Origin: Salticus scenicus | Lineage: Eukaryota > Arthropoda > Arachnida > Araneae > Salticidae | Length of the DNA: 64,000 nucleotides | Direction: 5' to 3' | Assembly (NCBI GenBank): GCA_963930645.1 | Contig: CAWVNO010000530.1 | Location: 1-64,000, forward strand | In this document: positions 1-12,485 of the stretch, piece after piece | How the letters are laid out: each line of letters starts with the position of its first letter | How positions within the stretch are numbered: position 1 is the first letter of the stretch | Program-made: the position numbers and the translations under genes | Notes under the pieces: model-generated | Told to the model about the DNA's origin: nothing | What the model saw: the letters and a program-made list of their open reading frames with translations, nothing else | Database searches by the model: none

Positions 1-3000
1 GTCTTGAAATGTTCGTGGAGGTCTAGGGAAGGTTTAAAAGGCGAGAAAAAATCGAATAATTTCCGGGAAAACCCTAAAAACAGCCCTTTTCTATTTCCCA
101 TACAAACGTTTTCTAGAGTCAATTTGAACTTTATTGCTATTCAATAAAGTTTAGGTGTGTTCCTAACGGCTGATGGCTGAGCTACAAAAATTTGCATGTT
201 GATTCGTAATGACCTCCCCTGATGCACCTCGAAGCCGGATTTTCGAATTTTGTTTTAGTTTTCTTTTAATTAATTAAAATGTTAAAATAAAAACCTTCTA
301 ATAACTGATAAATTGGCCATTTAATTTTAATCCTTAATTTAATTGTTGCCAAAAAAAAAAAAAAAAATATTTTTTGGACAGAAAAAAAGAAAAAAAAAAC
401 GTGAACAATAAAAATTACATTTATTTAAAATATTTAATTTTATTCCTTAATTTAATTGTTGCCAAAAAAATTATCATTATTTTTTCGACAGAAAAAAAAA
501 AAAAAAAAAAAAAAACGTGAACAATAAAAATTACATGTATTTAAAATGAGGAAAGTAAATTAAAAAAATTAGAAATATCAGTCGTATCGTTACAAATAAG
601 ATACCAAATGAAAGATGCAATTTTTGTGAATCCAACGGATTAAACAGCTTATCGATCGGACAATTAGATTTTTTAAAATTAACTAATGTATGTATTTTAT
701 AAATTTTCTTTCACAAACACAAACGTGTAGTATACAGCCCAACACTAGACCAAATTGAAGTTCAAATTTCATCAATATTTAAATAAATAAATGAAAATAA
801 AAATATGCTTAATGGGAAATATATATAACCACTAGCAGGCTTTGCCCGCTTCGCTGGTCACTAAATTTAAAGGAAACTCTTTTCTATATAGCTTTATAAA
901 AATAAAATACTAAAATTGCTCAAAAGCTCGCTTCGGATCCCTGCGCTGCCTTCGGTAGCGATTTGGTCATCCGCTAAAACTCGGGCGCTTGTCCCTATTA
1001 CCTGAGACAATGGTTTACCAATAGGCTTGCATTAAGTCCTTATTAGATAACAGTTTCGAAATAGATAGTATCGAAAAAAAATGAAGTATCCCCTTTATAT
1101 TTGAATCCCAGTTACATATGAACAACACTATACGTGGTGCACATAATATTTGCTTTTACGTTATTTCCTATCTTTATTTTGTTTATCCCCGATCAACCAT
1201 AAAAATGATAACAATTTCACGCTAAATATTATAATATGCTATGACCGGCTACGTCTGTTGCATGAGACAATTAATTTTTTGTGGTTATTAGTATTCATGG
1301 TTTGTAAGCACGATCATAGTACCGGCTTAATATAGCTCTCTTTGGCGACTTTTGAATTTTTGTCACCATTTTAGATTTTTATCCCTTGTAAAAATAAGAC
1401 TTAATACCTTGTAACAATATGCTATGAGCGCTATTTCTGACATATTTTAGACAACTAAACTTTTAATGGTTATATATATTTCCCATTAAGCATATTTTTA
1501 TTTTCATTTATTTATTTAAATATTGATGAAATTTGAACTTCAATTTGGTCTAGTGTTGTACAGGCTGTATACTACACGTTTGTGTTTGTGAAAGAAAATT
1601 TATAAAATACATACATTAGTTAATTTTAAAAAATCTAATTGTCCGATCGATAAGCTGTTTAATCCGTTGGATTCACAAAAATTGCATCTTTCATTTGGTA
1701 TCTTATTTGTAACGATACGACTGATATTTCTAATTTTTTTAATTTACTTTCCTCATTTTAAATACATGTAATTTTTATTGTTCACGTTTTTTTTTTTTTT
1801 TTTTTTTTCTGTCGAAAAAATAATGATAATTTTTTTGGCAACAATTAAATTAAGGAATAAAATTAAATATTTTAAATAAATGTAATTTTTATTGTTCACG
1901 TTTTTTTTTTTTCTTTTTTTCTGTCCAAAAAATAATTTTTTTTTTTTTTTGGCAACAATTAAATTAAGGATTAAAATTAAATGGCCAATTTATCAGTTAT
2001 TAGAAGGTTTTTATTTTAACATTTTAATTAATTAAAAGAAAACTAAAACAAAATTCGAAAATCCGGCTTCGAGGTGCATCAGGGGAGGTCATTACGAATC
2101 AACATGCAAATTTTTGTAGCTCAGCCATCAGCCGTTAGGAACACACCTAAACTTTATTGAATAGCAATAAAGTTCAAATTGACTCTAGAAAACGTTTGTA
2201 TGGGAAATAGAAAAGGGCTGTTTTTAGGGTTTTCCCGGAAATTATTCGATTTTTTCTCGCCTTTTAAACCTTCCCTAGACCTCCACGAACATTTCAAGAC
2301 TAAGATAAGATAAATCCATTCAGCCGTTCTCGAGTTTTACTGAGACTAACGAACAGCAATTCATTTTTATATATATAGATAGATTAAAAGTTTAGTTGTC
2401 TAAAATATGTCAGAAATAGCGCTCATAGCATATTGTTACAAGGTATTAAGTCTTATTTTTACAAGGGATAAAAATCTAAAATGGTGACAAAAATTCAAAA
2501 GTCGCCAAAGAGAGCTATATTAAGCCGGTACTATGATCGTGCTTACAAACCATGAATACTAATAACCACAAAAAATTAATTGTCTCATGCAACAGACGTA
2601 GCCGGTCATAGCATATTATAATATTTAGCGTGAAATTATCATTTTTATGGTTGATCGGGGATAAACAAAATAAACATAGGAAATAACGTAAAAGCAAATA
2701 TTATGTGCACCACGTATAGTGTTGTTCATATGTAACTGGGATTCAAATATAAAGGGGATACTTCATTTTTTTTCGATACTATCTATTTCGAAACTGTTAT
2801 CTAATAAGGACTTAATGCAAGCCTATTGGTAAACCATTGTCTCAGGTAATAGGGACAAGCGCCCGAGTTTTAGCGGATGACCAAATCGCTACCGAAGGCA
2901 GCAGGGATCCGAAGCGAGCTTTTGAGCAATTTTAGTATTTTATTTTTATAAAGCTATATAGAAAAGAGTTTCCTTTAAATTTAGTGACCAGCGAAGCGGG

Positions 3001-3013
3001 CAAAGCCTGCTAG
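1..3013 (+). mobile_element. Non-autonomous Helitron (outer copy), truncated by the window start and split by a nested copy
   Basis: Positions 1-831 and 2384-3013 together form one copy, reading on the plus strand. The 3' end at 2985-3013 has the Helitron signature: a GC-rich hairpin (GCGGGCAAAGCCTGC) followed by CTAG and a host T. The 5' TC end lies outside the window; the visible start matches the inner copy from about 80 bp inside that copy. No long ORF is present, so it must have been moved by another element's Rep/helicase. AT-rich stretches and A-runs fill 240-540. The interruption is an antiparallel insertion of the same family at 831/2384. Confidence 0.8.
832..2383 (-). mobile_element. 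Complete non-autonomous Helitron, nested, minus strand
   Basis: A full 1552-bp element on the minus strand. Its 5' end at 2383 reads TCTATCTATATATATAAAAA and continues into a subterminal block found in many arthropod Helitrons (…CTCGAGAACGGCTGAATGG…). Its 3' end at 832 has the hairpin GCGGGCAAAGCCTGC followed by CTAG. It sits exactly between A (831) and T (2384), the Helitron A|T target, with no target duplication. The internal sequence matches the outer copy almost base for base. It encodes no Rep or helicase; the ~60-residue frames inside start at TTG and show no conserved domain. Confidence 0.85.
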
Positions 3014-3165
3014 TTATACATAAAAATATGAAAATATAAATATGGTTAACATTGGTTCTATCACTTTATTATTGTGATATGTTAGATCTTGCAGAGTAAG
3101 CAGAAGCACAACATATTAATAACATACAGCACAACATAATAATGTTTTTTAAAAGGTAAACAATA

Positions 3166-3470
3166 TTTATTTTATGCCCTAAGCATATGTGAAAGCACAT
3201 AATCATCTTTATACATTTCATATCGTAAAACATTCAAGCACCAAACACTTCATTTGCATCAGTGTTTTGTGTGGCTGAGTCATACACTATGGAATGAGCA
3301 TTTTCTTTTGTTTCTCCACCTGATTCCTCTTCAAATCTTTTTTGGCCTGAGCCTGAGGCAACTGTTCTCCAACTGGGAAAGGGAGTATTCTGTGTGTGAC
3401 AGGTTGCAGTCCAATTTGTCATCTTCTCTTCCACCACGGATTAGGTAGGAGAGTCTATAGGATATATAAC
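3166..3470 (-). other. Possible 3'-terminal exon of an unrecognised host gene
   Basis: An open frame on the minus strand runs from a TATATCCTATAG acceptor-like sequence near 3465 down to a stop at 3234. Its C-terminus is rich in E, T and N and ends with ATQNTDANEVFGA. Sixty bases after the stop there is a canonical AATAAA (3171-3166). Acceptor, open frame and poly(A) signal in the right order suggest a last exon or a processed remnant. I do not recognise the protein, and no upstream exon was found. A chance ORF is also possible. Confidence 0.25.
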
Positions 3471-5569
3471 GAATGTTACGGAAAGGAACTGGAACAGGAT
3501 TAGAGCATTACTGGAGTACCTAGAAGACATCTTCTTTACATCCGGTCTATATTATATAGTCTTTAATTAGATTCCAGAGAAATTAAAGTGTTAGTAAGCA
3601 GTAAAGACTGCATATAAAATAGTATAGAGAGAGGTCTAAAAAGATAAAAATAAAAAACATAGTTCACAGATCAAGGCAAAAAAAAAAGAAACAGGCCGTG
3701 GAAAAGTCGGTCATAAAGCAGGAAACTCTGAATCAAAAAAAGAAAAAAAAAAAAAGGCACCATTCAGTGACCATACAATAGTCTAATAAATTAAGAAGAG
3801 AGTTTTTTATTTAATTATTTTATTTTTGAAGAAGCGGTAATCGAAAATGAATTTTCAAAGTCAGAAAATAAAATAAGTTGACGGTATTTAAATACAGTTA
3901 AAAAGCAAAGAAATCAATAGATTTCAACGATTTTTGGTGTCGCCATCTATAGGCAAAAAGTTGAAAAAATGGAAAAAAGGCTAGATAAATTGAAAAATCG
4001 GCTAAGAAGGAAACTTAATTGTTAGTGAGGGATGGGATTTCATCAGAGAATTTTTCGAATTCGCTGATGATGACACAAATTTTGTCGAGAGGATTATCAT
4101 GATTTTTAATTTTTTGGGCTATTTTTTTAATAAAATTAATAAATTTGGCAATTTGAAAAATTTCCTTTAAGTCTTTGAAAGTATTAAAGATTTCTCTTAA
4201 TTCGCTTACGACTGGAATAGAAGACCGATCAGTACGGAAAGGTAGCAATTTTCATCTTACATATAGAGGGCTACCAGATCTCGAGAATCCACCAATCAGC
4301 GCGTTTGTTTAAATTTGTAGCGGTACATTGGTCGTTCTTGGAAATCGGATGATGACAGAAGCCGAAAGGGCGGGCTTTCACTTTCTTCCGATAAGTTTCA
4401 AAGATACTACACCAGGCGGCGATCGGATCGTTTTCCTCTACTCGGCTGAATTAATGCGGAAAAGAAAGCTCCGTTTTCCGCTCTGGCTGCCCTATCTCGT
4501 TTATCATCCTATAGATTCTCTTAAACCGTGTCTTCCACTCAAATCTTGTAGAAAGCAGACATTTTGTTGACTTCACACTCTTGTATTCTTAGTCAATATT
4601 ATCCTTAGCGGAAAACTACTAATAGAGTAGGCATGCAGATGCAGGGAAAAGTGTGGGTGACCACTGAATGATTTTCACCTTAGTCACGTGATGGGAAAGT
4701 TACCACATATGGCTAAAATTCGCTGCTAAGAATCGTTTTTTTTTTTTTTTTTTTATTTGTTCTTTTTCCGTTGAAATTACACAACATTTTCTCCATTATT
4801 TTCTCTGCTATAAATATTATTTTGCTAAGTTCACTTGAACAGCGCGAAATATTAGTTATAAATAATTTTTTAATGATAGAGCCGTCATTAAACATGAAAA
4901 TGACTATGTGATTTTTATAACAAATGTAAATGTGAACAATTCTTTGGAAATTTAAATACAGTTAGTACTGCATCCTTTTTTTAAAAAGTGCTTCCAAATC
5001 TATTTTTATCAAAATTATCTGGCAAGAAATGTTTTGAATAGAAACGGGAATGGTCAATGGCTTTAAAATCTTTTCTCTTAAAATCTTACCTTCCTGTAAT
5101 TTCCATCTGTTTTTATTTTTAGGAAAGCTAAATGAAAATAACATAGATTTGAGTGCATTTATGGAGGTTTAAAAAAAAAATATTAAAAAATAATAATAAC
5201 TAGTATCGCCTAGTGGTCGAAACTCGACCATTTTTTTTTTTGCAAAGCGAGGCAAAGCAAAGTTATTGACTTGTCCTAAACGGAATGCAATTGTAACACA
5301 GCTGCGGCAATTGTCTGCCGATATTCACTCTAACTGAATCAGCAGAGTTTTACTTAATATAACTATTTCTCTCTGTAGATGTTAGCCTTTCCTGAAATGA
5401 GAGAAAATCGCAACGTGAAAACGCCCCTTGTTGTGTGATACAGCCCAGAAGCTAATAGGTACCATGTCAAACCAAGGCCCAACCAAGTATCAAATTCTGT
5501 TAAATTAATTCGATTGGTTCATAAAGTACAGTGTTTTTTTTTTTTTTTTTTTTTTTTAAGATATTTTTC
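3471..5569. other. Intergenic stretch, no gene recognised
   Basis: AT-rich sequence with short A and T tracts. 4250-4560 is less AT-rich and has CCAATCA near 4290, but no conserved ORF. A short inverted repeat (GGTCGAAACTCGACC) lies at 5215-5230. An AGATGGCGA motif on the minus strand lies near 3950. Confidence 0.5.
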
Positions 5570-6000
5570 AAAAATGGTCGAATTGAGTTCGGGAAATTTC
5601 AAAACGTGTAACTTTATCGAAATCCGAAAATCTAAAACTTTTCTGAATCGTGTATTTTCTACTTATATATGCAGAGGAAAGAATAATAAATCCATTTTTA
5701 AAAAAATAAAAATAAGTAGTCCATTTCACTTAATTAAAATGCAAGGAAATCTCAAAACGTGTAAATTCATCGAAAACCGGAAATCAAAAGTTTTTATGTA
5801 TCTTCTACTTGCTTCTTCTACCCACAAAAGCTAGCAATAAAGACACTTTTTTTAAAACTAAGTAGCCAATTTCAGTTAATTAAAACGTAAAGAAAGCTCA
5901 AAACATGTAAATTCAGCAAAAAACGGAAATCGGAATTTTTTCCGTATCGTCTACTTATACATGCAGCAGTTAGTAACAAATCCATTTTCCTTTTATTTAG
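5570..6000. repeat. Tandem repeat, about 160 bp x 3, diverged
   Basis: Three diverged units begin near 5585, 5745 and 5900. Each contains a variant of AAAACGTGTAAATTCATCGA, then a run like ATCTTCTACTTATACATGCA, then AATAAATCCATTTT. A related block (AAACGTGTATAGATTACCTCG) occurs near 7290. The open frame over the first units is a by-product of the repeat. Confidence 0.65.
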
Positions 6001-6049
6001 TATATTAGTTGAATATTTATTGTTTAAATATCACCCTTTGAAATGAAAT

Positions 6050-6260
6050 GTTTATGTTTACATTCGAAACTGGAAATTTGCCATTTTTTTCTGGAGTTTT
6101 GTGATTTTAAATTAAAATTTTATCAATTTTACAGAAAAAATAACTCGATTAACACAGAAAATCTTTTTCATGGCTCCATGGACAGACAGTGACGTCATCA
6201 CTTCGCTTGCGTATGGTGATGCTACATTATACAAATTACTGTATCTATGGTTTTATTTGA
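6050..6260. repeat. Dispersed repeat, second copy near 39,525-39,965
   Basis: The block with AAATTAAAATTTTATCAATT, then AATAACTCGATTAACAC, and later CACTTCGCTTGCGTATGG recurs near 39,525-39,950, where a MITE interrupts it. No coding capacity was seen. Family unknown. Confidence 0.6.
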
Positions 6261-6736
6261 GCTTTATGAAATTGCCAGATTTAACAACTTTCTACTTTTA
6301 GGTATTTTTTAATGTAAAGCAATACGTGTATAAAAGGGAAAAATGGGGGAAAATGCATAAAAAATAAACGTATTTTTAAATACCTTCTTGACATCGTAAG
6401 AAAATAATATTTGTATTCGCACCTTCCGGCTAACTATACCTTTCGAATGATACCATTTTCAACCCTCTACTCCCATAATTAATATGTTAAAAAGGGACAA
6501 CAAATTTTATGCTTGCCTATTAATATATAGATGTAGTTTAAAGGCCATTAGTTTTTTAATTATTTAAAATATTCTTTGTTATGCTTAAATCCTAAGAAAT
6601 GTATTGTTGCATTTTGAATAATATACTCTTTTTTGAATGAAAAAATGTTTACTTTATTATTATTAGGACAAAAGGTAGAGGGTAATTTGTTTCAGACATC
6701 ATCAATGCCTTGTAATCGTTTTGCAGTAGACAACCA

Positions 6737-6771
<35 letters not shown>

Positions 6772-7974
6772 GTAAATACAAAAATGTATATCACAGGAAA
6801 AAAAATTAAAAAGGCCAAATTTAAATACACCATGAGAAATAATTATTATGAAATAAATAAACGCATGAACAAGATATTACACATGTTTCCAATGCATTTA
6901 TCATAAATACGCAATTTTCTTATAAAAGCTGAGATATAGCATTTCTGCACAAGGGAAAAAAGCTGCCCCATACCAGCGCTACCTGTCGACCAATATGTAT
7001 TCAAATTGAATCGACATAATTTCTGTAATGATCCTCTCGCATATCAAGTTTCGTGTAATTTTGCGGAACAGAAGCTGAGACACAGCATTCCCGTAAATTA
7101 GAGGAATCACTGTACAGCAGAGCCACTTGTTGGGCGATTTTCATAAGAAGTTGATAGGTACTAAATTCAAGACTGAAAAAAAAATTAGTGCATTAGTTCT
7201 TGATATAGAGAAGCCACAAATTTTTGTCTCTCTCTTCCGCACACACAGAAGAGACAGGAGACAGGTGGATATTTTCTAAAAATGCTCCAAACGTGTATAG
7301 ATTACCTCGAAACTGTAAATTCAGCGAAAACCGTAAGACGAAATTTTTTATAAATCTAATCATATCAAATCCTTTGAATAAGACAGGTGGCGCGCTTGCG
7401 CGCCCCATCATCGACTGTCCCAGATACAAGGGGTATCCATGCAGAAGAAGAAAAAATTAATCATAAATAAATAAATGTACCATATTCTACAGTGCATAGA
7501 AAAAGTAAAGTAAAGAAATTATAATATTTATAAATTATAATAATAAAATATTTTTAAAATAAAAATTCTTATATGAAGCAATTTGTCAATTTTATATGAG
7601 ATTAAATTTTGCCTTGTAAGAAATGAAAAGACAAATTTTATTCTCTCAGTCTAACATTATAAATGCAGAACAGATCTTCAATACGCAAAAATCTCTAAAT
7701 TCATTATTAAAGTACATATGGGAGGGAAAAAAGTAATTCTAATTTGTAAATAAAAAATAAAATATATTTTTTTATACTTTTTGCAAACAATACAATCATT
7801 TATTTTTCTAACGCCGCAAAATGACGTAAAACACAAAAATACCATCATGCATCAAAGTTATTAGACACTTCAATATTTCGCCAAATCGCGCCAAATCTGG
7901 ATTGAAAGATGTAAGTATAATTTCTTTCATTATTTATCAATTTTTATAAAAATAATAAGTAAAAAATCTGACCA
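6261..7974. other. Intergenic stretch with an A-tract and a short duplicated block
   Basis: No conserved coding sequence. There is a 32-base A run at about 6738-6770. Two diverged ~165-bp copies start at GCTGAGATATAGCATT (6929) and GCTGAGACACAGCATT (7074). A GC-rich hairpin GGCGCGCTTGCGCGCC lies at 7388-7403. Confidence 0.45.
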
Positions 7975-9312
7975 CATGACTTCCTTATACACTTTTAGAA
8001 ATATACATAATGTTAAAAAACATTGACATTGGACCCGAAACAGTTGGCTAAAAATATTTTTAAAAAAATGAATTATCACCGTGTTCTGAGCTTTTCCGAA
8101 AGTTAGCTAAAAACCGATTGCAAGATTTGTACTGGTAACGCTGACGAAGGCAGCAGGGACCCGAAAAAATTGGCTAAAAGTATTAAAAAAAGGAATTTTA
8201 CCATGTTCTGAACTATTCTGAAAGTTTCAAATGTCTACCTAGTCGGGAAGTTAGTTAAATAATTTTTTTGTTGGACCATATAAACGCTGCTGAAGGCAGC
8301 AGGGACCTGAAACAGTTGGCTAAAAGTATTAAAAAGATGCATATTCACCGTGTTCTGAACTATTCTGAATGTTTCAAATGTCTAGCTAGTCGGGAAGTTA
8401 GTTAAATAAATTTTCTGTTGAACCATGTAAACGCTGCCGAAGGCAGCAGTGACCCGAAACAATTGGCCAAAAATATTTTAAAAATGCATTGTCACCGTAT
8501 TTTGAGCTTTTCCGGAAGTTTTAAATGTCTAGCTAGTCGGGAAGTTAGTTACAAATCGATTCCAACATTTGAACTGGTAACGCTGCCGAAGGCAGCAGGG
8601 ACCCTATACAGTTGGCTAAAAGTATTTAAAAAATGCATTTTCACCGTGTTCTAATCTAATCTGAAAGTTTCAAATGTCTAGCTAGTCGGGAAGTTAGTTA
8701 AATAAATTTTCTGTTGAATCGCATAAACGCTGCTGAAGGCAGCAGGTATCGGAAACAGTTGGCTAAAAATATTAAAAAAATGCATTGTCAACGTGTTCTG
8801 AGCTTTTCTGAAAGTTTCAAATGTCTAGCTAAACGGAAAGTCAGTTAAATTGCAAGATTTGTCTAAACCGTTTTTGAGTTATTACCGTTTTTTGATACAT
8901 TATGGCCAAATTTTTGTCATTATGAACCTAATTTTCCTAAATATCTCCAAAACGGAAAATCATACAAAGTCCAAAAAGGGAGGTGCACAACTAGATGTTA
9001 TAACAAACCTATGTACCAATTCGCAACTTTCTACGTCCAACCGTTTTTGAGTTATGCGACATACCCAACACAGACACACACACACACACATACAGACGTC
9101 ACGAAAAATCGTGTAAAATCCCTTATATCTCTAAAACGAGAGCTCGTGTTAAGATGACACTTGCAGGTGTGCAACTAGACATCATGAAAGTCACACGTAT
9201 AAATTAGCAACATTCAGCGATCATTCGTTTTTGAGCAATGTGAAATACAAAATCCATTTCGCAAATCGGGATTACTATACTTCCTTATACTTTGTATAAG
9301 GAAGTAAAAACA
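7975..9312. repeat. Dispersed element with internal minisatellite and terminal hairpin
   Basis: The block starts with ACTTCCTTATACACTTTT and ends with a 10-bp-stem hairpin (ACTTCCTTATACTTTGTATAAGGAAGT, 9281-9307) followed by AAAA. Inside are the 8031-8830 tandem array and a unique part with a short CA run at 9071-9088. The matching ends suggest a mobile element, but I do not recognise the class; a Helitron-related or SINE-like source is possible. Confidence 0.5.
8031..8830. repeat. Minisatellite, about 146 bp x 5.5
   Basis: Units start near 8031, 8157, 8303, 8447, 8598 and 8744. Each carries the stem-loop GCTGCCGAAGGCAGC, then a variant of AGGGACCCGAAACAGTTGG, then CACCGTGTTCTGA and TAGTCGGGAAGTTAG. 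The first unit is shorter (about 125 bp). The stem-loop plus GGGACCCG also occurs in the Helitrons at 832-3013 and 17,271-20,648. Confidence 0.85.
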
Positions 9313-9378
9313 TGAAAAACAAAAAAAAATCAAACATATAACTACTCAAAAATATTAATATAATAAATTATTTTTCCA

Positions 9379-9417
<39 letters not shown>

Positions 9418-9625
9418 GTATATAAAACACATGAATGTGAATAATTTGGATTTCATTAATTAAAAAGTCTATTTGTTTTAATATTATAATTTTATATGAA
9501 TACAATTTAGAAGTATATATATGACTGTGAAAGGTTATAGGTTCTCCATTGAGAAATTTTTCTCTTGAACCAAATGCAACGAAATATTTCACCATTTCTT
9601 CAAGTAGTATAGCAGAGATCACCAT
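9313..9625. other. AT-rich spacer with a long A tract
   Basis: About 30 A residues at 9386-9415 followed by AT-rich sequence. No gene seen. Confidence 0.5.
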
Positions 9626-10296
9626 TCAAATACATGTAAAAAACTCCCCTGTCCGAATATGGTGTCTCTTAGTCACGTGGTTTCGATGTTGGCAGAAGAT
9701 TTCGTTCAGGGATGCTCTCTCTAGGGTTATCTCTCCTCTAAAGGACCCTTCAGAGACTGGCTTCAACTTCGGTTTCTTTTGATATCCCTTTGATGTGGGA
9801 ATCGAATTGACGTGAAGCAGCAAAGAGATTTTCTTCGCTGACAAACCTCCTACTGCGATCGAAATTGGGTCTCTTTTGTAAAAGAGCAATAAGAAGTAAT
9901 GTCCTTCATTGTAAATGTGTGCAAAATGTCAAGGGTCGCTTTCGGACAATGGATAATTTATGAGTTTTGAAGCGCTGCACCGTTGCTAGTATCTGAAGGA
10001 TCCTTAAGATATTATCTAAATGGATCTTCATTAGGAGGCAGCCTAGCTGTATCACACTGACGCATCTTACGCCATTTACGTGTTTAGCTTCACACAGTAG
10101 TTCACTCACCGGGTCATTATAGATTATTCTAATAGTTAAAAATTCTAGTGAACGAACAGTTCATCGGATAATTCCTCTTTTACTCCAAAATGATGCATTG
10201 TTTGCAAGAGTGTCACATTATTCCGTTGAAAAAGACGTTTCACAGTTGTCACCTTCCTCAAGTCAAAAAAGTGCTCTATTGTATCACAACCTATAA

Positions 10297-12485
10297 ATGT
10301 ATATGTTACCGTTAAAACGCGAAATCCGTTAATCTGCAGATTACCTAGCTAATCTGCAGATTAACTAAAATAACCCGTTAAAGTGTGGAATAAAGTGATT
10401 TCCGCAATTTAACTAGGTAATCTGCAGATTAACGGTTTCAGTATCGTTAAAGTTCAAATGTTTGTTTCGAGCCTCAGTTTTTTTACATTCACTATGACGT
10501 CAAACAGCCATGTGATACAGATACGCGAATGACCTTCAAACATAACTGAAACTTTTACCCCTTCCCTTCCGCACTTCCGCTACGCTATGATGATAAACCG
10601 ATAAACGCAAAATGTGGCCATAGAAATGTGGATGGAAGCCATGATTAGGTTTATTATTATGACTAACACAAAATTTAAAGTAACAAGTAAGTTATAATTG
10701 TTTTAATTTTGATTTAATTTCTATTTTTTTTAATTCTGTCAATATAAGTTTGATAAGGGTCTGCATTTTATTGATGAAATGAAATCTTAATTAAAAGCTG
10801 TCTCTCGTGAAACTCCATCTTGAATTATGAATATTAGATTTACATTACAGTAATTATTTCCTTCCGAACTAAAACTATTAAACCATAACTTTTTAAAACT
10901 AATTTATTTTAAAATTGGTTTAAATTACTATCCGCGATTGTAATGAAATGCTCGCCCTCTGGTGGGCTAAGGTGAAATTACAATAAACATGGTTTAATTC
11001 GAATTCCATACAGCCGCCATTGCTTGCCGATATTTAGTTTCACATATATTTATTGAATAAAAATGAATAAATACGGTAAAAAAGATAACACATACTGTTG
11101 TGTGCTACAATCTAACTCCAAAGGATCAAGAAATCCAGAATTGAGCTTCCATTTATTTCCAAATGACAAATTTAAAATTTCAGTTGCTTCGGCTAATGGA
11201 AGTAAAGAATTAATCAGATGATTTGAAACTAATATTTGTTCAACTTCAGTTAAAAATCTACTTCCGATCGAACTTTGAATAAACTGAAGTATTTTTTCCA
11301 AAAGCAATCAATTTTCCATGATGTAATGGCGGAGAAATTATAGTACGAATATTAAGTAGAATAACAAAGAACACTAATGGAGCACACGTGGCTATAATGT
11401 TTACTAACAACTGCAGTGTTGAGAAAGCGCCATCTATCGATCATTACAATCGCGGATTACTTACTGAAAAAAAAAAAAAAAAAAAAAAGATATATTAATT
11501 ATTAACTTTGAAAAATATTATGGCATTTAATAAATACTTAATATGAAATTTTTGTACATTTTTTAGCATTTCATTACATTTTCTTTTTTTTTCTTTCAGT
11601 TTCAAGTTTCCTGTACATATTTTATATATCATGATTATATTTTTATTTATTTATTTTAAATTTTGTTCGCTTTTTCAGATAATTTCGTTGTAGTTTATCA
11701 CATAAAAAGTGTTAATAAAGTTTTTTTTTTTTTTTTTTTTGTAAAATTAATATATTTGCTAAACTTGTGCAGATATATGTATGCTGCAAAATATGGTTTA
11801 ATAAAGCATTGAAAACTGTCATTTTAATTTTCATGCATCCTAAAAAATGTTAAAGCAGTTTTAATTATTTGAAGTACTTCTTAAATAATGCTTCTGATTT
11901 GTCTAATTTAATATTTCTAGTATTTAAATAGTAATAGCAATATAAGTTGTTAATAAAACTTTTTTTTTTTTTTAATTTTAAATTGTTAAATATTTTTATT
12001 TTGAAAAGAAATCGTTACTGTATTACAATTCTAACATTCATTTATAAAATAGAATTTATTGAAAGCTATTATATTTCATATTAAAAATGCATAACATCTT
12101 CAAACTTATATTGACAGAATAAAAAAGATGAAATAAATAAAAAATAAAACAAATATAACTTTAAAAGATATAAAAATTAAAACACATGCAGATTAAAATA
12201 AGTAAAGAAATAAATAAAAAAGAAAATAAAACTTTTTTTTTTCCGAATGAAAAAACAAATACAACACAGCGTGCTGTAAAATTACAACACCAGATATCTT
12301 ATTTTCACTTTAACTAGTACCTAGTAGGTAATGTGCAGATTATCTAGGTAATTCGCAGATTACCTAGGTAATTTGAGAAATAAAACAATTTTCCTCACTT
12401 TAACGGATTACTCTAGTTAATGTGCAGATTACCTAGCTAATCTGCAGATTAACTGATTTCTTCACTTTAGCGGTAACATATACAT
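10297..12485. mobile_element. Inverted-repeat DNA element, about 2.2 kb, non-autonomous
   Basis: The ends are inverted copies: GTATATGTTACCG near 10,299 and its complement near 12,483. Subterminal blocks on both sides repeat the palindrome TAATCTGCAGATTA and TACCTAG (10,330-10,435; 12,325-12,455). The interior is AT-rich with T tracts and has no transposase. A second element (10,931-11,456) sits inside it. It interrupts the decayed gene between its DTDV and GCDT parts. A target-site duplication could not be resolved, so the superfamily is open. Confidence 0.65.
10931..11456 (+). mobile_element. MITE with THAP-transposase remnant (long family member)
   Basis: The termini TCCGCGATTGTAATGA and its complement match the two short MITEs at 39,610 and 39,967. 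Between them, ATG at 11,062 opens a frame beginning MNKYGKKDNTYCCV, then an S/N/K-rich stretch and SFHLFP. This resembles the N-terminal C2CH zinc finger of THAP-domain transposases, with the second cysteine pair partly lost; it ends after about 50 codons. This member therefore links the short MITEs to a THAP-type (P-element-like) parent. Flanking duplication is imperfect (TTACTA/TTACTT), possibly a decayed target site. Confidence 0.6.

Noticed and set aside
1150..2697. Paired ~60-residue frames, one on each strand
   Set aside because: They are the same Helitron segment in inverted copies, opening at TTG, without family features.
4328..4570. 80-codon frame in the less AT-rich 4.3-kb region
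   Set aside because: It opens at TTG, lacks family features, and no splice or poly(A) signals frame it.
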